Assembly (NCBI RefSeq): GCF_958298935.1
Contig: NC_084938.1
Span: 2,301,501 to 2,365,500, forward strand
DNA length: 64,000 nucleotides
Direction: 5' to 3'
DNA from: Phragmites australis
Taxonomy: Eukaryota; Streptophyta; Magnoliopsida; Poales; Poaceae
In this document: in pieces, positions 30,064-39,634 of the stretch
How the letters are laid out: each line of letters starts with the position of its first letter
How positions within the stretch are numbered: the stretch's first letter is position 1
Program-made: the position numbers and the translations under genes
Notes under the pieces: generated by a model
What the model was told of the DNA's origin: nothing
Database searches by the model: none
Seen by the model: only the letters and a program-made list of their open reading frames with translations

Positions 30064-31750
30064 ACTTGATGGTTGGCAGGGTAACTGTCTATCCCTGGGG
30101 ACAGAACAACTCTGGTTAATTCTAGCCTCAGTAGCGTGCCCTTATACCACATGTCCATGTACCTCCTCCCTAAGACTATCCTTTCCAAGCTGGATAAGAC
30201 TAGGAAGAAATTTTTTTGGCAGGGTGGAAAATAAAAAAAAAAGATATCATTTGGTCAAATGGGCTAAGGTTTGTAGTCCAAGAAAATAGGGTGGTCTTGG
30301 TATTCAAGATCTCAGCAAGTTAAATGTTAGCCTGTTATGCAAATGGTGGTGGAAATTAGAAAGAGAAAGTGGTCTCCGGCAACAGATTGTCCAGAAGAAG
30401 TACATTAAAGGAAAATGTATCTCCCAGCTTAAATACAATCCTAAAAATTCCCCTGTGTGGAAGGATCTTTTAAAAGTTAAAAGTCATTACCTGGCTGGCA
30501 GAAAAGTGAGGGTGGGGGATGGGAGGAATACTGACTTCTGGAAAGATTCTTGGTGTGGGGAAGTTCCTTTCAGTGACAAGTTTAAAGATCTTTTTGAAAT
30601 CTATAATGATCAATACACAACAGTGGCCTATGCTGCTTCCAAATCTTGGAAACTCTCATATAGGAGATGGCTCAATGAGGGGCTCCAATGCCAGTTAAGG
30701 AGAATGAAGGATGTGTTAATGACATGTGCTTTATTTGCTGAGAAGGACAAACCCATTTGGAATTGGGAAAGCCCTGAAAAATTTTCTGTGAAGTCTATGT
30801 ATAGTCACTTATGTAGGAACCAAATTGGGTTACCTTATCATGTGATCTGGAAAGCTAAGCTTCCTTTGAAAATCAAAGTTTTCATATGGCTTTTCCATCA
30901 AGATGCTATTCTAACTAGGGATAACCTCACCAGGAGAAACTGGACTGGTGATACTAGATGCATTTTTTGTTATGAACCTGAAAGTATTAGCCATCTGTTT
31001 TTTGAATGCACCATGGATAAGTATGTTTGGAGTTTGGTTGGGTCGGTTCTGGGGGCTTCCTGCAGACCTGCTAGCATTGAGCAATACTTCATTTGGGTCC
31101 AATTTTTTCTTCCTGGTGGAGATAAGCTGTATATGGTGGGACTTGCTGCTATTATCTGGGCAATTTGGAGAATGCGAAATAGAGTGATTTTTGATAAGAA
31201 ACCTCTTCGATCTCCTACTAAGATTGTTTGCTGTGCTTCCTCTTTTATGCGATATTGGGCAGGTCTCCAGGATGGTCATCACCAAGACATGCTCCTGTCC
31301 GGTGTGCAAGCTCTGCAGAAGACAACACTCTTTTTCCACCCAAAGAAACAAGAAGAAGAGGCGGGTATTACCAAAGAAAGCGAAAGGATTACAGTATAAT
31401 CTTGATGCAAGTCTCAGGGTCAGTGGGGGAGGACCGTTGTTGTTAATCATTCTAATCCCTGATGGTTGTCTGAAGACTGTTTTGTTCTTCTTTTGGGTGT
31501 GTTACCTGGTTTGTGCTTGCTTTTTGTACATTCTGGCCTATGCTTGGCCGAGCACAACTGTATGTATTCAGGTGTTCGCGCGTTTTGCCTTCCTGGACAA
31601 CTTTTGTTCCATTTCAGTACTAGACGTTGCACTGGCGTGGCATGAGTATGGTGGTAGTGTTAGATCGTTCTCTTGTAATGTATGTTTGGGCAAGTTGTAA
31701 TTTCGTTACTCTGGGTAATGAAATTCGGGGAGCACCTGTTCTGGAAAAAA
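30064..31750 (+). mobile_element. 5'-truncated L1-type LINE (1.69 kb)
   Basis: It begins within the C-terminal part of the reverse transcriptase region and ends in a short A-run (31,744-31,750). It is flanked by the 7-bp repeat ATCTTAG (30,057-30,063 and 31,751-31,757), consistent with target-primed integration. The anonymous segment it interrupts continues at 31,758. 5' truncation and a 3' A-tail are the normal LINE signature. Confidence 0.75.
30070..31399 (+). pseudogene. LINE ORF2 C-terminus with zf-RVT domain
   Basis: The first part (to about 30,235) reads SVPLYHMSMYLLPKTILSKL and KTRKKFFWQGG, the RT thumb/connection region. Two stops lie near 30,232 and 30,287. A long open frame then runs to 31,399 with GGLGIQDLSKLN, VRVGDGRNTDFWKDSW, IWKAKLPLKIKVFIWLF, CIFCYEPESISHLFFEC and LAAIIWAIWRMRNRVIF. 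The WKxKxPxKxKxFxW and CxxC...HLFxxC blocks identify zf-RVT of plant L1 elements. Endonuclease and the RT core are absent through truncation. Confidence 0.9.
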
Positions 31751-31757
31751 ATCTTAG

Positions 31758-31935
31758 TATTAAGAGATGGAAGAGAAGGAGCAAGGGAGCCTAGGATTAG
31801 GTGACGTGCGCAACACGTGGTCCATCATCTATTATACATGTTGACCCCATGCATGAGAGCGACAGTTGATCAGATGTGTGTAACTGATAACTTAATGTCG
31901 CTGTTTATTATTTATACGTATCACCATGTGTAACT
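31758..31935. repeat. Duplicated anonymous segment, copy II, right part
   Basis: GAGAGCGACAGTTGATCAGATGTGTGTAAC and CACTGT/GCTGTTTATTATTTATAC correspond to about 15,265-15,335 of copy I. The LINE insertion separates this part from 29,316-30,063. Confidence 0.45.
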
Positions 31936-32157
31936 GGATTTTTGGAGGAACATGCGGCTGAGCTTTGTCCGGCTGAGCTTCAGGGCCCGAGAAATGAGAT
32001 TTTGCTAGGCTTTAGGCCTGGATTGGACCTCAAATTTTCAAGCCCAGCTAGGTACTAGTTTCAACAGGTTTAGTTGGTTCTTCTGAAAAAAAAAAAGATT
32101 TAGTTGGTATGTAGGTGCCCTTGTTTTCAAATGAATCGAGTAAATGTTAGACGAAGT
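31936..32157. other. Unassigned sequence
   Basis: GGCTGAGCTTTGTCC and GGCTGAGCTTCAGGGC form a short internal repeat near 31,952. No gene or named element is visible. Confidence 0.3.
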
Positions 32158-32299
32158 AAATACCCTGGAGCCAGTTCATTTGCCGCGTCACAATCAACAA
32201 TATAATTCAATTCAATCCGTCAAAATCACCACAACGTCGAGTCGAGGCAGCATGCATCAGTCTTAACTTCACGAGAAGCCCAGCACTTTGACAGCTTAA
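32158..32299. repeat. Duplicated anonymous segment, copy III, first part
   Basis: CCCTGGAGCCAGTTCATTTGCC and CAATCCGTCAAAATC match CCCTGGGGCCAGTTCATTTGCC at 14,462 and 63,820. It is interrupted by the PIF element and resumes at 36,079. Confidence 0.6.
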
Positions 32300-32623
32300 G
32301 GCTCTGTTTGTTTGCACTTAAGATTATAATAAGTCAACTTATTTGTACAAAGTGGAAACAAACAGGTGGATTATTTTCTCAGATTATTATAAGCTGTAGT
32401 CTAGATTATTATAATCCTATAAGCTGTAGAAGAGGTGCTTATTTCAGCTTATAGTTCCATCCTTTATGAGAGTACCCATCGTTTTTCTCTTTATTACCCG
32501 CAATTGCCACTCATTACACCGAACCGACCGCTTCTTCCTCGTTCTATTCGCAGCGACTCCGTTTTTTCTTCAATCCTGGCGGCGCCTCCAGAGTCCCGAT
32601 AGGTCTCCCAGAAGCGATTCTCG

Positions 32624-32926
32624 TTCGGCCTCCCAGGTGGCGCTTCCCCTTCGGACTCCTCGGCAGCGCCTCCCTTTCGGCCTCCCAGGTGGCGCTTCCC
32701 CTTCGGACTCCTCGGCAGCGCCTCCCTTTCGGCCTCCCCGGTAGCACCTCTCCTGAAGGCGCCTCTCCGTTCGATCTCCCCAGCGTCGCCACTCTCTAGA
32801 AGGTGCCTCCTGTTCGGCCTCCCCGTTCGGCACCACTCCCGAAGGCGCCTCTCCGTTCGATCTCCCCGGCATCGCCACTCTCCAGAAGCTGCCTCCCGTT
32901 CGGCCTCCCCGTTCGCCAACGAGAAA
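32624..32926. repeat. Two tandem repeat sets in the PIF leader
   Basis: A 52-bp unit starting TTCGGCCTCCCAGGTGGCGC is present at 32,624 and 32,676, with a partial third copy at 32,728. An 86-bp unit starting GAAGGCGCCTCTCCG occurs at 32,755 and 32,841. Both lie upstream of the ORF1 start codon. Confidence 0.85.
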
Positions 32927-33004
32927 TATAAGGTCGGCCAATCCGGTTCCCCCCCCCCCCGTTCTCTCCCCAATTTCGACGAGCTAGCCAGTGGTCAGCG
33001 GAGG

Positions 33005-34600
33005 ATGGAGCCAATAAACGTTGAAGATGCGGAGGAGACCCTCGCCCTCGCCCTTGCCTACCGGGATGCTTTGGCCAAAGACAGTATGCCGGCGACGCAA
33101 GGTGGCTCGTTTTTGCCCGACACGGCAGGTTCCTCCGGTGCGGGCGGAATCACAGCGGGGGCTGTCCCTGGCGCTGCAGCCCCGGTGCCCGTGGACTCAG
33201 GGGAGGTTTCCCCGGCATTGCTGCGACGAGTGAGGCGCGACTCGGCTGTTCATCAAGGTGCGGCTGCCGCGGATGGCTCCCCTGCTGCACGGCGAGGGAA
33301 ACGTCTGTACAAGGCGCCGCGTCCATCTTTTGTGACCGGTGGCCACGATGCCGACGCGGCCACGGTAGCGGACGATGGCGAGGCGGACGCTGCTGCACCT
33401 GTGAACATCAGCAACAAGGTAATGTTTTGCCTATCTGTACAGATGGATTTGAGTACTGAGTTGATTCTATTGAGTAATCTATTGAGCACTGAGTTGATTG
33501 TATGGAGCCTTGTTTTTAATCTTTTGGATGAATGAATGTGCAGCATACAATCTTCTGGATGAATGTTTTTAAAGTTGGCCGATGAACTAACATCAAATGG
33601 TCCAATTTTGGATGTTGAGTAAACTAGATAAAATATGACTCCCAACTGATAAATTTCTGTTACAATTCATTGTTCCAAAAGAGAAATAGTAACCATGTTG
33701 CTAAATAGTTATGTGAACTGATAGCTGTGAAATATTTTGTCAGTCTTTTCTCATAGGACACAGTGGACTCTTAAAACCCTTTTGCTTTTTTTTTGTTTTA
33801 TTTCAAGTACTTCAGTACCAAGAGTGAGTTTTGAGAAGCTATTATAAGTTTATTACTGTCCTATATTGTTCATCTAATGCATGGTAGCTGGAATTATGTA
33901 ATGCAGTTTGCAAATTTTGACAAGTATGGTGAATTCTCGTTACTGAGTTGATTGTATGGAGCCTTGTTTTTAATTTTCTGGATGAATGGCAGTGAAGCAT
34001 GCACTCTTCAGGATGAAAGTTTTGAGAAGCTATTATTACTGTCCTATATTGTTCATCTAATTCATGGTAGCTGGAATTATGTAATGCAGTTTGCAAATTT
34101 TGACAAGTATGGTGAATTCTCGTTACTGAGTTGATTGTATGGATCCTTGTTTTTAATTTTCTGGATGAATGGCAGTGAAGCATACAATCTTCTAGATGAA
34201 AGTTTTGAGAAGCTATTATTACTGTCCTATATTGTTCATCTAATGCATGGTAGCTGAAATTATCTAATGCAGTTTGCAACTTTTGACATGTGTGCTGAAT
34301 TTGACATCTTTAACCTCTATGTACCGAATAGAAAGAAGATTTCGACAAAGCAGATTGGTCCTCCTCAAATATTAGGACTTTTGTGAAATTTGTATTGAAG
34401 AAATACGTGCTGGGAATAGGCCTATTGGGCTCATGTCTAACAGGGGCTATCAGAACATTGCTGTTAAGTACTTGCAAAGGACAGGGTTGCGTTACTCTAG
34501 AACACAACTGAAGAACCGATGGGATTTACTCAAAGGCTTGTATAGCTTTAGGCTAGGCCTTCTCAAAGATACAGGCCTTGGATGGGATGAAGACCCTTAA
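33005..34600 (+). pseudogene. PIF/Harbinger ORF1: SANT/Myb-like DNA-binding protein (two exons, frameshift)
   Basis: Exon 1 (33,005-33,418) starts MEPINVEDAEETLALALAYR, continues Ala/Gly/Pro-rich and ends phase 0 at a GGTAATG donor. Exon 2 (34,332-34,600), after TAG, starts KEDFDKADWSSSNIRTF. A missing T in the run at about 34,378-34,381 shifts the frame to IEEIRAGNRPIG, YQNIAVKYLQRTGLRYS, QLKNRWDLLKGLYSF and TGLGWDEDP. This is a Myb_DNA-bind_3-type SANT fold; such ORF1 proteins act with the transposase in DNA binding and nuclear import. The domain is cut right after GWD, where the transposase coding region begins. Confidence 0.75.
33465..34300. repeat. ~181-bp tandem repeats in the PIF ORF1 intron
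   Basis: CTGAGTTGATTGTATGGA(G/T)CC recurs at about 33,489, 33,945 and 34,126. The parts AGAAGCTATTATTACTGTCC and TGGTAGCTGGAATTATGTAA follow each time. Three full or partial units lie between the two ORF1 exons. Confidence 0.8.
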
Positions 34601-35693
34601 TGTTCCAAAAGATTGTTATGACATGTTTAGGATGAGTAGACCTCTTTTTGATAGATTGCATAACTTGTTGGTGTCAACTTATGGTTTGAAGTCAAGTAGC
34701 AAGATGAGTTCTATTGAAGCTTTAGGCATGTTTTTATGGACTGTTGGGGCTCCTCAGTCATTTACTCAAGTGAAGAACCGATTTGCAAGGTCAAAAGAAA
34801 CAATTAGTAGGAAATTCAATGAAGTGTTAGAAAGTATATACCTACTCTCAGCAGATATTGTCAAACCTAGAGACCCAAACTTCTCAACGATTCATCCAAG
34901 ACTTCTAAGTTCTCGGTTTGCGCCTCATTTCAATAATTGTATAGGTGCAATAGATGGAACTCATATACCAGTTGTTGTGCCTTCTGCAAAAGTGGTTCAA
35001 CATGTGGGTCGGCATGGATATTCTACTCAAAATGTGTTGGGATATGCGACTTTGACATGAGGTTCACTTTTGTTGTTGCGGGATGGCCGGGATCGGTACA
35101 TGATATGAGGGTGTTCAATGATGCTTTACATAAATATGCTGCTCAATTCCCACATCCTCCACATGGTATAGTAATATTTTATCTGGTTAACATTTCACTA
35201 GATTACAAAATTAAGCTATGTCTCATGGTGTGTTGTTTTGGTTTTAGGAAAATTTTACCTAGTTGACTCTGGATATCCGAACCGACCTGGTTTCCTTGCT
35301 CCATACAAAGGGACCAAATATCACTTACCAGAGTTTCGGAATGGTCCACGTCCAAGTGGCAAGAAGGAGGTATTCAACCACTTGCATTTATCTCTTCGTA
35401 ATGTGATTGAACGCTCATTTGGTGTGTTGAAGATGAAGTGGAGAATTTTATTGGACTTGCCAAGTTATCCTATGCGCAAGCAAACTAAAATAATACATGC
35501 ATGCATGACTCTTCATAACTTCATTCGAGATAGTGCTTTGGGTGATGAAGAGTTTGACCGGTGTGATCGAGATGAACACTACATGCCGACGCCTTCATCT
35601 CAGGGGAGTGCAAGTCAATTGGGAGATGAAGAGGGAGGCATGAATGCCTTTCGTGATAATATTGCTAATGCTTTATTTGCTAGGAGAGAGTAA
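34578..35693 (+). pseudogene. PIF/Harbinger DDE transposase (DDE_Tnp_4), truncated N-terminus, one frameshift
   Basis: It reads CYDMFRMSRPLFDRLHNLLV, KMSSIEALGMFLWTVGAPQS, RFARSKETISRKFNEVL and CIGAIDGTHIPVV (first D). A one-base loss near 35,035-35,040 shifts the frame. Then FVVAGWPGSVHDMRVFND (second D) ends at a GGTATAG donor near 35,165. After an 82-97 base intron (acceptor TTTTAG, 35,248) come GKFYLVDSGYPNRPGFLAPY and NVIERSFGVLKMKWRILL (E). The stop is at 35,691. All three catalytic acidic residues are present. The extreme N-terminus is missing: the frame overlaps the last codons of ORF1. Confidence 0.9.
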
Positions 35694-36078
35694 TGTGTTT
35701 GTGAGAGCATATGTGTAAGGACAAAATTTAACGGATGCATGAATGGTTTATTTTTTAACATTTATACACACATATTAACTTGTTTTCACTTCAATATGCT
35801 ATGATGTGAGGTATTGAAAAATTAATTTTATATCTTACAAAGGTTCTGCTAATCCAATTGCATATTTATTGTGTCACAAAAGAAAAAATAATTCACTAAA
35901 AAAAGTTGAGGGCATTGCAGACTTTACACATTAAAAAACAATAATCTAGACTTTAATAATCCAGATTGCCAAACAGCTTACAACTTATTTACCTACAACT
36001 TATCATAATCCAGTTTATTATAATCCACTCTCTATAAGCTGCTTATTATAATCTTAAGCTGAAATAAACAGGCCCTAA

Positions 36079-36366
36079 TTCATAGTTGGTAGCTTTTTCA
36101 TCACAACGCTTCTTCGCAAATTAAAGAGATATGTAATCTTTGCTGAATTGACCGATCGTCTGCACTGCTATTGGTCACAACATAACGCGCGCGTCCAGGT
36201 TCAACTATGATTTTGCTACATGCATGACTTGTCTCCAAAGAAATAGTATATGCCCATCAGCAACAAGGTAGTGATGGAAGTTTATATATCTAGTTATATA
36301 CACCGATGCCATGTTAATTTGGACTTTTTTGTCATTAGTAGACTAAACATGTGCAGACTTGCTATA
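36079..36366. repeat. Duplicated anonymous segment, copy III, second part
   Basis: CTTCTTCGCAAATTAAAGAG, GACCGATCGTCTGCACTGCT and TATGCCCATCAGCAACAAGG match 14,566-14,690 (copy I) and 50,260-50,400 (copy IV). The hAT element is inserted at its end. Confidence 0.6.
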
Positions 36367-37007
36367 TAGGATGAAAACGAACGGGAACGATCAGGAAAAA
36401 CCTCTAACCGTTTTTATTTTCACATTTTCTCTCGAAAACGGGGAAGCCGGAAATGGGTACGAACTCGGGAATGTCAGGGATATAAAAAACGAACCAATCC
36501 GAACATAAATATGCAGGTATCAGTCAAGAACCGATAATTTAAAATGAGAACACCGATCCGTAGAACAATGATTTCAAGCATCGGCGTGACACATAATTAA
36601 TTCACACCAACAAAAGTAATTTATATCATACACAGATGAACCACGTAATGGCATGAGTATCAATTGAAAAACAACTACCATATCATAACTCGAGTACTCG
36701 ATATAACATACAATCACACAAAGACTAGGATTGGAGATGGCGCAAGAGCTTGAACAACATCGGTTGGTCAGCAGCTGACTGAGACTGGACCACTGGGATC
36801 TGGTTGAACTTTGGGATAGGGGTTATGTTTGGACTGACCGGCCGGGCTTGGCATGTAGGCTACATTGTGATTTGTGAAGTTTGATCTCAATTAGGAAAAG
36901 TGGAAATTCTAGATTAAAAAGGGAAATCCGAAAACGGTCGAGAAAACACCATAAACGTTTTCATTTTCACATTTTCTCTCAAAAACGGAATTGAGTTTTC
37001 ATCCCTA
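36367..37007. mobile_element. Non-autonomous hAT element (641 bp)
   Basis: The left end is TAGGATGAAAACG and the inverse of the right end is TAGGGATGAAAAC. The 8-bp flanks TTGCTATA (36,359-36,366) and CTGCTATA (37,008-37,015) agree at 7 of 8 positions, the hAT duplication length. Near both ends lies TTTTCATTTTCACATTTTCTCTC or a close variant. There is no coding capacity. Related copies would be mobilised by a transposase encoded elsewhere. Confidence 0.8.
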
Positions 37008-37879
37008 CTGCTATATAAGCAATCACCACTATAGAAATACTGATCATTGCCGGTTTCAAATCGACCTCATTATCTATTTTGGAACCGGCAGTACATAAGT
37101 AGCAGTGATAGTCTATGCACTATCACTGTCGGATCCCAATCCAACAATGATAACTTTTTCATGAAGCAAAAGAAAAACAAAAATAATTGACTGGCACCAG
37201 CTCTGCCAGCCGTTAGTGCTCCTCGCCATCATAGCTCCCACTGTCGAGATGCACCGACGAAGCTAACGAGATCCACTGATGGGATCCCATAAACGAGATC
37301 CAATGAGATCCACTGATGGGATCTCACCAATAAGATCCGTTGCTATGCCCCTCATTTCCCACAAACAGGATCCCACCTTTGTGCCCCTCGCCTCCACTAT
37401 CGTCGTGCCCCTCCACAGATCCATGCATTGCCGCCCTCCCAGCGCCGCCCCTGCGGGGATCCACGTGCTACCGCCCTCCTAGGGTTGCCCCTTCACAGAT
37501 AAACACGTAGCTACCCGCCCAGTATCGCCCCTCCAAGGATCACACACTACCGCAAAAAATCATCACTACCGGCTCAAAAACTATATTACTACCAGGTTTG
37601 GAACTGACAGTGATTAAGTGATAGTGATAATCCATGGTTATCACCGCCAGTTATAGAACCGACAGTGATTGTACATATCACTGTCGGTTCTTTAGCATAT
37701 TCTGCCGATTAATATACTTATCACTACCGGTTTTAGCTACGAACCGACAATGATAATCATATAGTCCAAGGAAGAAAAAACTAAAATTTAAACTAGTAGG
37801 CAATAATTTAATCGAGCTTTATATTACTAATCTCCATAATTAGAGTTTTATATCACACTAATCTATAATTAAGTCACTA

Positions 37880-38290
37880 AATCCATTAATGTACACAAAA
37901 AAACAAAATACATGCACGGTCGTGCGCAAAAAAACTCTAAACCCATGTGTCTACCTGTCGGCCATGATAATGAAGAAGTAGTCATCGTCATCCTCATCCT
38001 CGTTGTTGCTATCACTGCCGCCGTCGTCGACTGCCTCCTCCTGCACCCTAGCCTCCTCCTCCTCCTGTTCTTCCCCCTCCTCATCCGACGAGCTCTAGGG
38101 TTTCTTCAACGTCACCTCTTTGAGGAAGTAGTCCCGAGCATCATCCATGGAGAGGAAACCTGCCAATTCGTCGGAGTCCAAGGAATGCGCTTCGTGTGAG
38201 CTCTCTGATGGGGTTAGAGCCTCGTCGTTGGGCGATGGCACAGGTGTGGGTGGGGTGGCTAGAGAAGGTGGCAACAGAGGTGGTGGTGGA
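37880..38290 (-). pseudogene. Acidic coding remnant in the outer CACTA
   Basis: On the minus strand the sequence reads VPSPNDEALTPSESSHEAHS, then LAGFLSMDDARDYFLKEVTL, a stop near 38,096, and then EEGEEQEEEEARVQEEAVDD and EDEDDDDYFFIMADR. It is acidic and low-complexity. It might be the C-terminus of an element protein or a captured exon; I do not recognise it. CACTA-2 is inserted at its left (N-terminal) side. Confidence 0.35.
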
Positions 38291-38319
38291 GTTACTACTA
38301 CAAAATTGGCCTTATATGT

Positions 38320-38570
38320 CAGTCCATCACTGTTGGTTCCTAATGGGTCAACAATGATGGGGTAGTACTGCCGGTTCATACACTGCGCGGGAAGAATCAG
38401 TCATCGTGGTTTACAAACGGGCAGTGATAAGGGTCATCACTGTCGGTCGATGATTTGAGCTAGCTGTGATGCCCAGCTCCATCATCACTGCTGGCTGAAG
38501 ACACCGATCGACAGTGATATAAGGTCATCACTGTCAGTTGGTGATTTGAACTGGCAGTGATGTCTCGGGG
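38320..38570. repeat. CACTA-2 5' subterminal repeats
   Basis: Copies of CATCACTGTCGG(T) and GGCAGTGATAAGGGTCATCA alternate in both directions up to the start of the leader. Confidence 0.8.
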
Positions 38571-39573
38571 TCATCTCCTTCCCAAGTCCATGCACAATAG
38601 GGAGGAACTCTGTTTTCTTGCTCGGTGGCGGCTATTTTTGCTCACCTAATTCTTGGGGGTTTCAAAAATTTGAGGAATCCACATTGCCTAGGTGTTCCAA
38701 GGTATGTAACTTCATCTCCAATCCATTTCTAGTTGAAATTTATTTGCTAAATTGCTCTAGATTTTGAAATGATGGAAATGAACCTATGACCATGATGTTT
38801 GAAGACAATATAGATGCAATTATACCTTAATTATTATATGTAAGCTTCAATTAGTAGCTTAAGGTGGAAAGTGTCTTTATTAATGATTTACATTAGCTAT
38901 ATGTATGAGCATATTTATTTTTGATGTTTAGTGGATTAGAAAAATTAGCCATATAATTAAAGTATATAGCAAGCTCCAATTATATGTTTTTATATTTCAA
39001 TTAATTAGCTAGCTCCAATATAGAAACTTTAGGTATGAGCATATTTATTTTTCATTTTTAATGAATTAGAAAAATTAGCCATGATATTAAGGTATATAGC
39101 AAGCTCTAATTATATTTTTATATTTTAATTAATTAGCAAGCTCCAATATAGAAACTTTAGGTATGAGCATATTTATGGTTGATTTTTAATGGATTAGAAA
39201 AATTAGCCATGATATTTAGGTATGTAGTAAGCTCTAATTATATTTTTTTATATTTTAATTAATTAGCATGCTCCGATATGGAAATTTTAGGTATGAGCAT
39301 ATTTATTTTGATTTTTAATGTAGCAAGATACAATTATACTTTTTATATTTTATTTAATTGGCAAGCTCTAACATAGAAACTTTATGTATGAGCGTATTTA
39401 TTTTTAATTTTTACTTAATTAGACCTACATGAGGGTTGAATAGTAATGAAAAACTCTAGGGATGGCACCAACAAATACTCATCAGAAGTAAACACGAAAG
39501 GATATAAAAGGCGGCTCCTCCAACCTAGGCTAATTACCAGTAGGAGATGGCATGGTAATTTATTTGTTGGTGA
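38571..39573 (+). other. CACTA-2 gene 1 leader and AT-rich intron with repeats
   Basis: After GGTATGTAACTTC (donor near 38,700) follow about six imperfect ~105-bp repeats. Each carries AATTAGCAAGCTCCAATATA, then AGGTATGAGCATATTTAT. The same array is found at 3,800-4,350 and 2,959-3,110. Confidence 0.6.
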
Positions 39574-39634
39574 TTGCAAAATCTTCTAGATGTTATGAAT
39601 TTAGATTTAAATAATGATATAATTGTAGATGGAC

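Larger units (their letters stand above)
32300..36075 (+). mobile_element. PIF/Harbinger element, 3.8 kb
   Basis: The left end GGCTCTGTTTGTTT and the right end (inverse) GGGCCTGTTTATTT are followed on both sides by CTTAAGATTATAATAAG, giving terminal inverted repeats of over 30 bp. TAA flanks both ends (32,297-32,299 and 36,076-36,078), the 3-bp TWA duplication of this superfamily. It contains a SANT/Myb-like ORF1 and a DDE transposase, both frameshifted. The anonymous segment continues across it (32,299 to 36,079). Confidence 0.9.

Noticed and set aside
32466..32973. Plus- and minus-strand frames in the PIF leader
   Set aside because: They are generated by the 52-bp and 86-bp GC-rich tandem repeats upstream of the ORF1 start codon.
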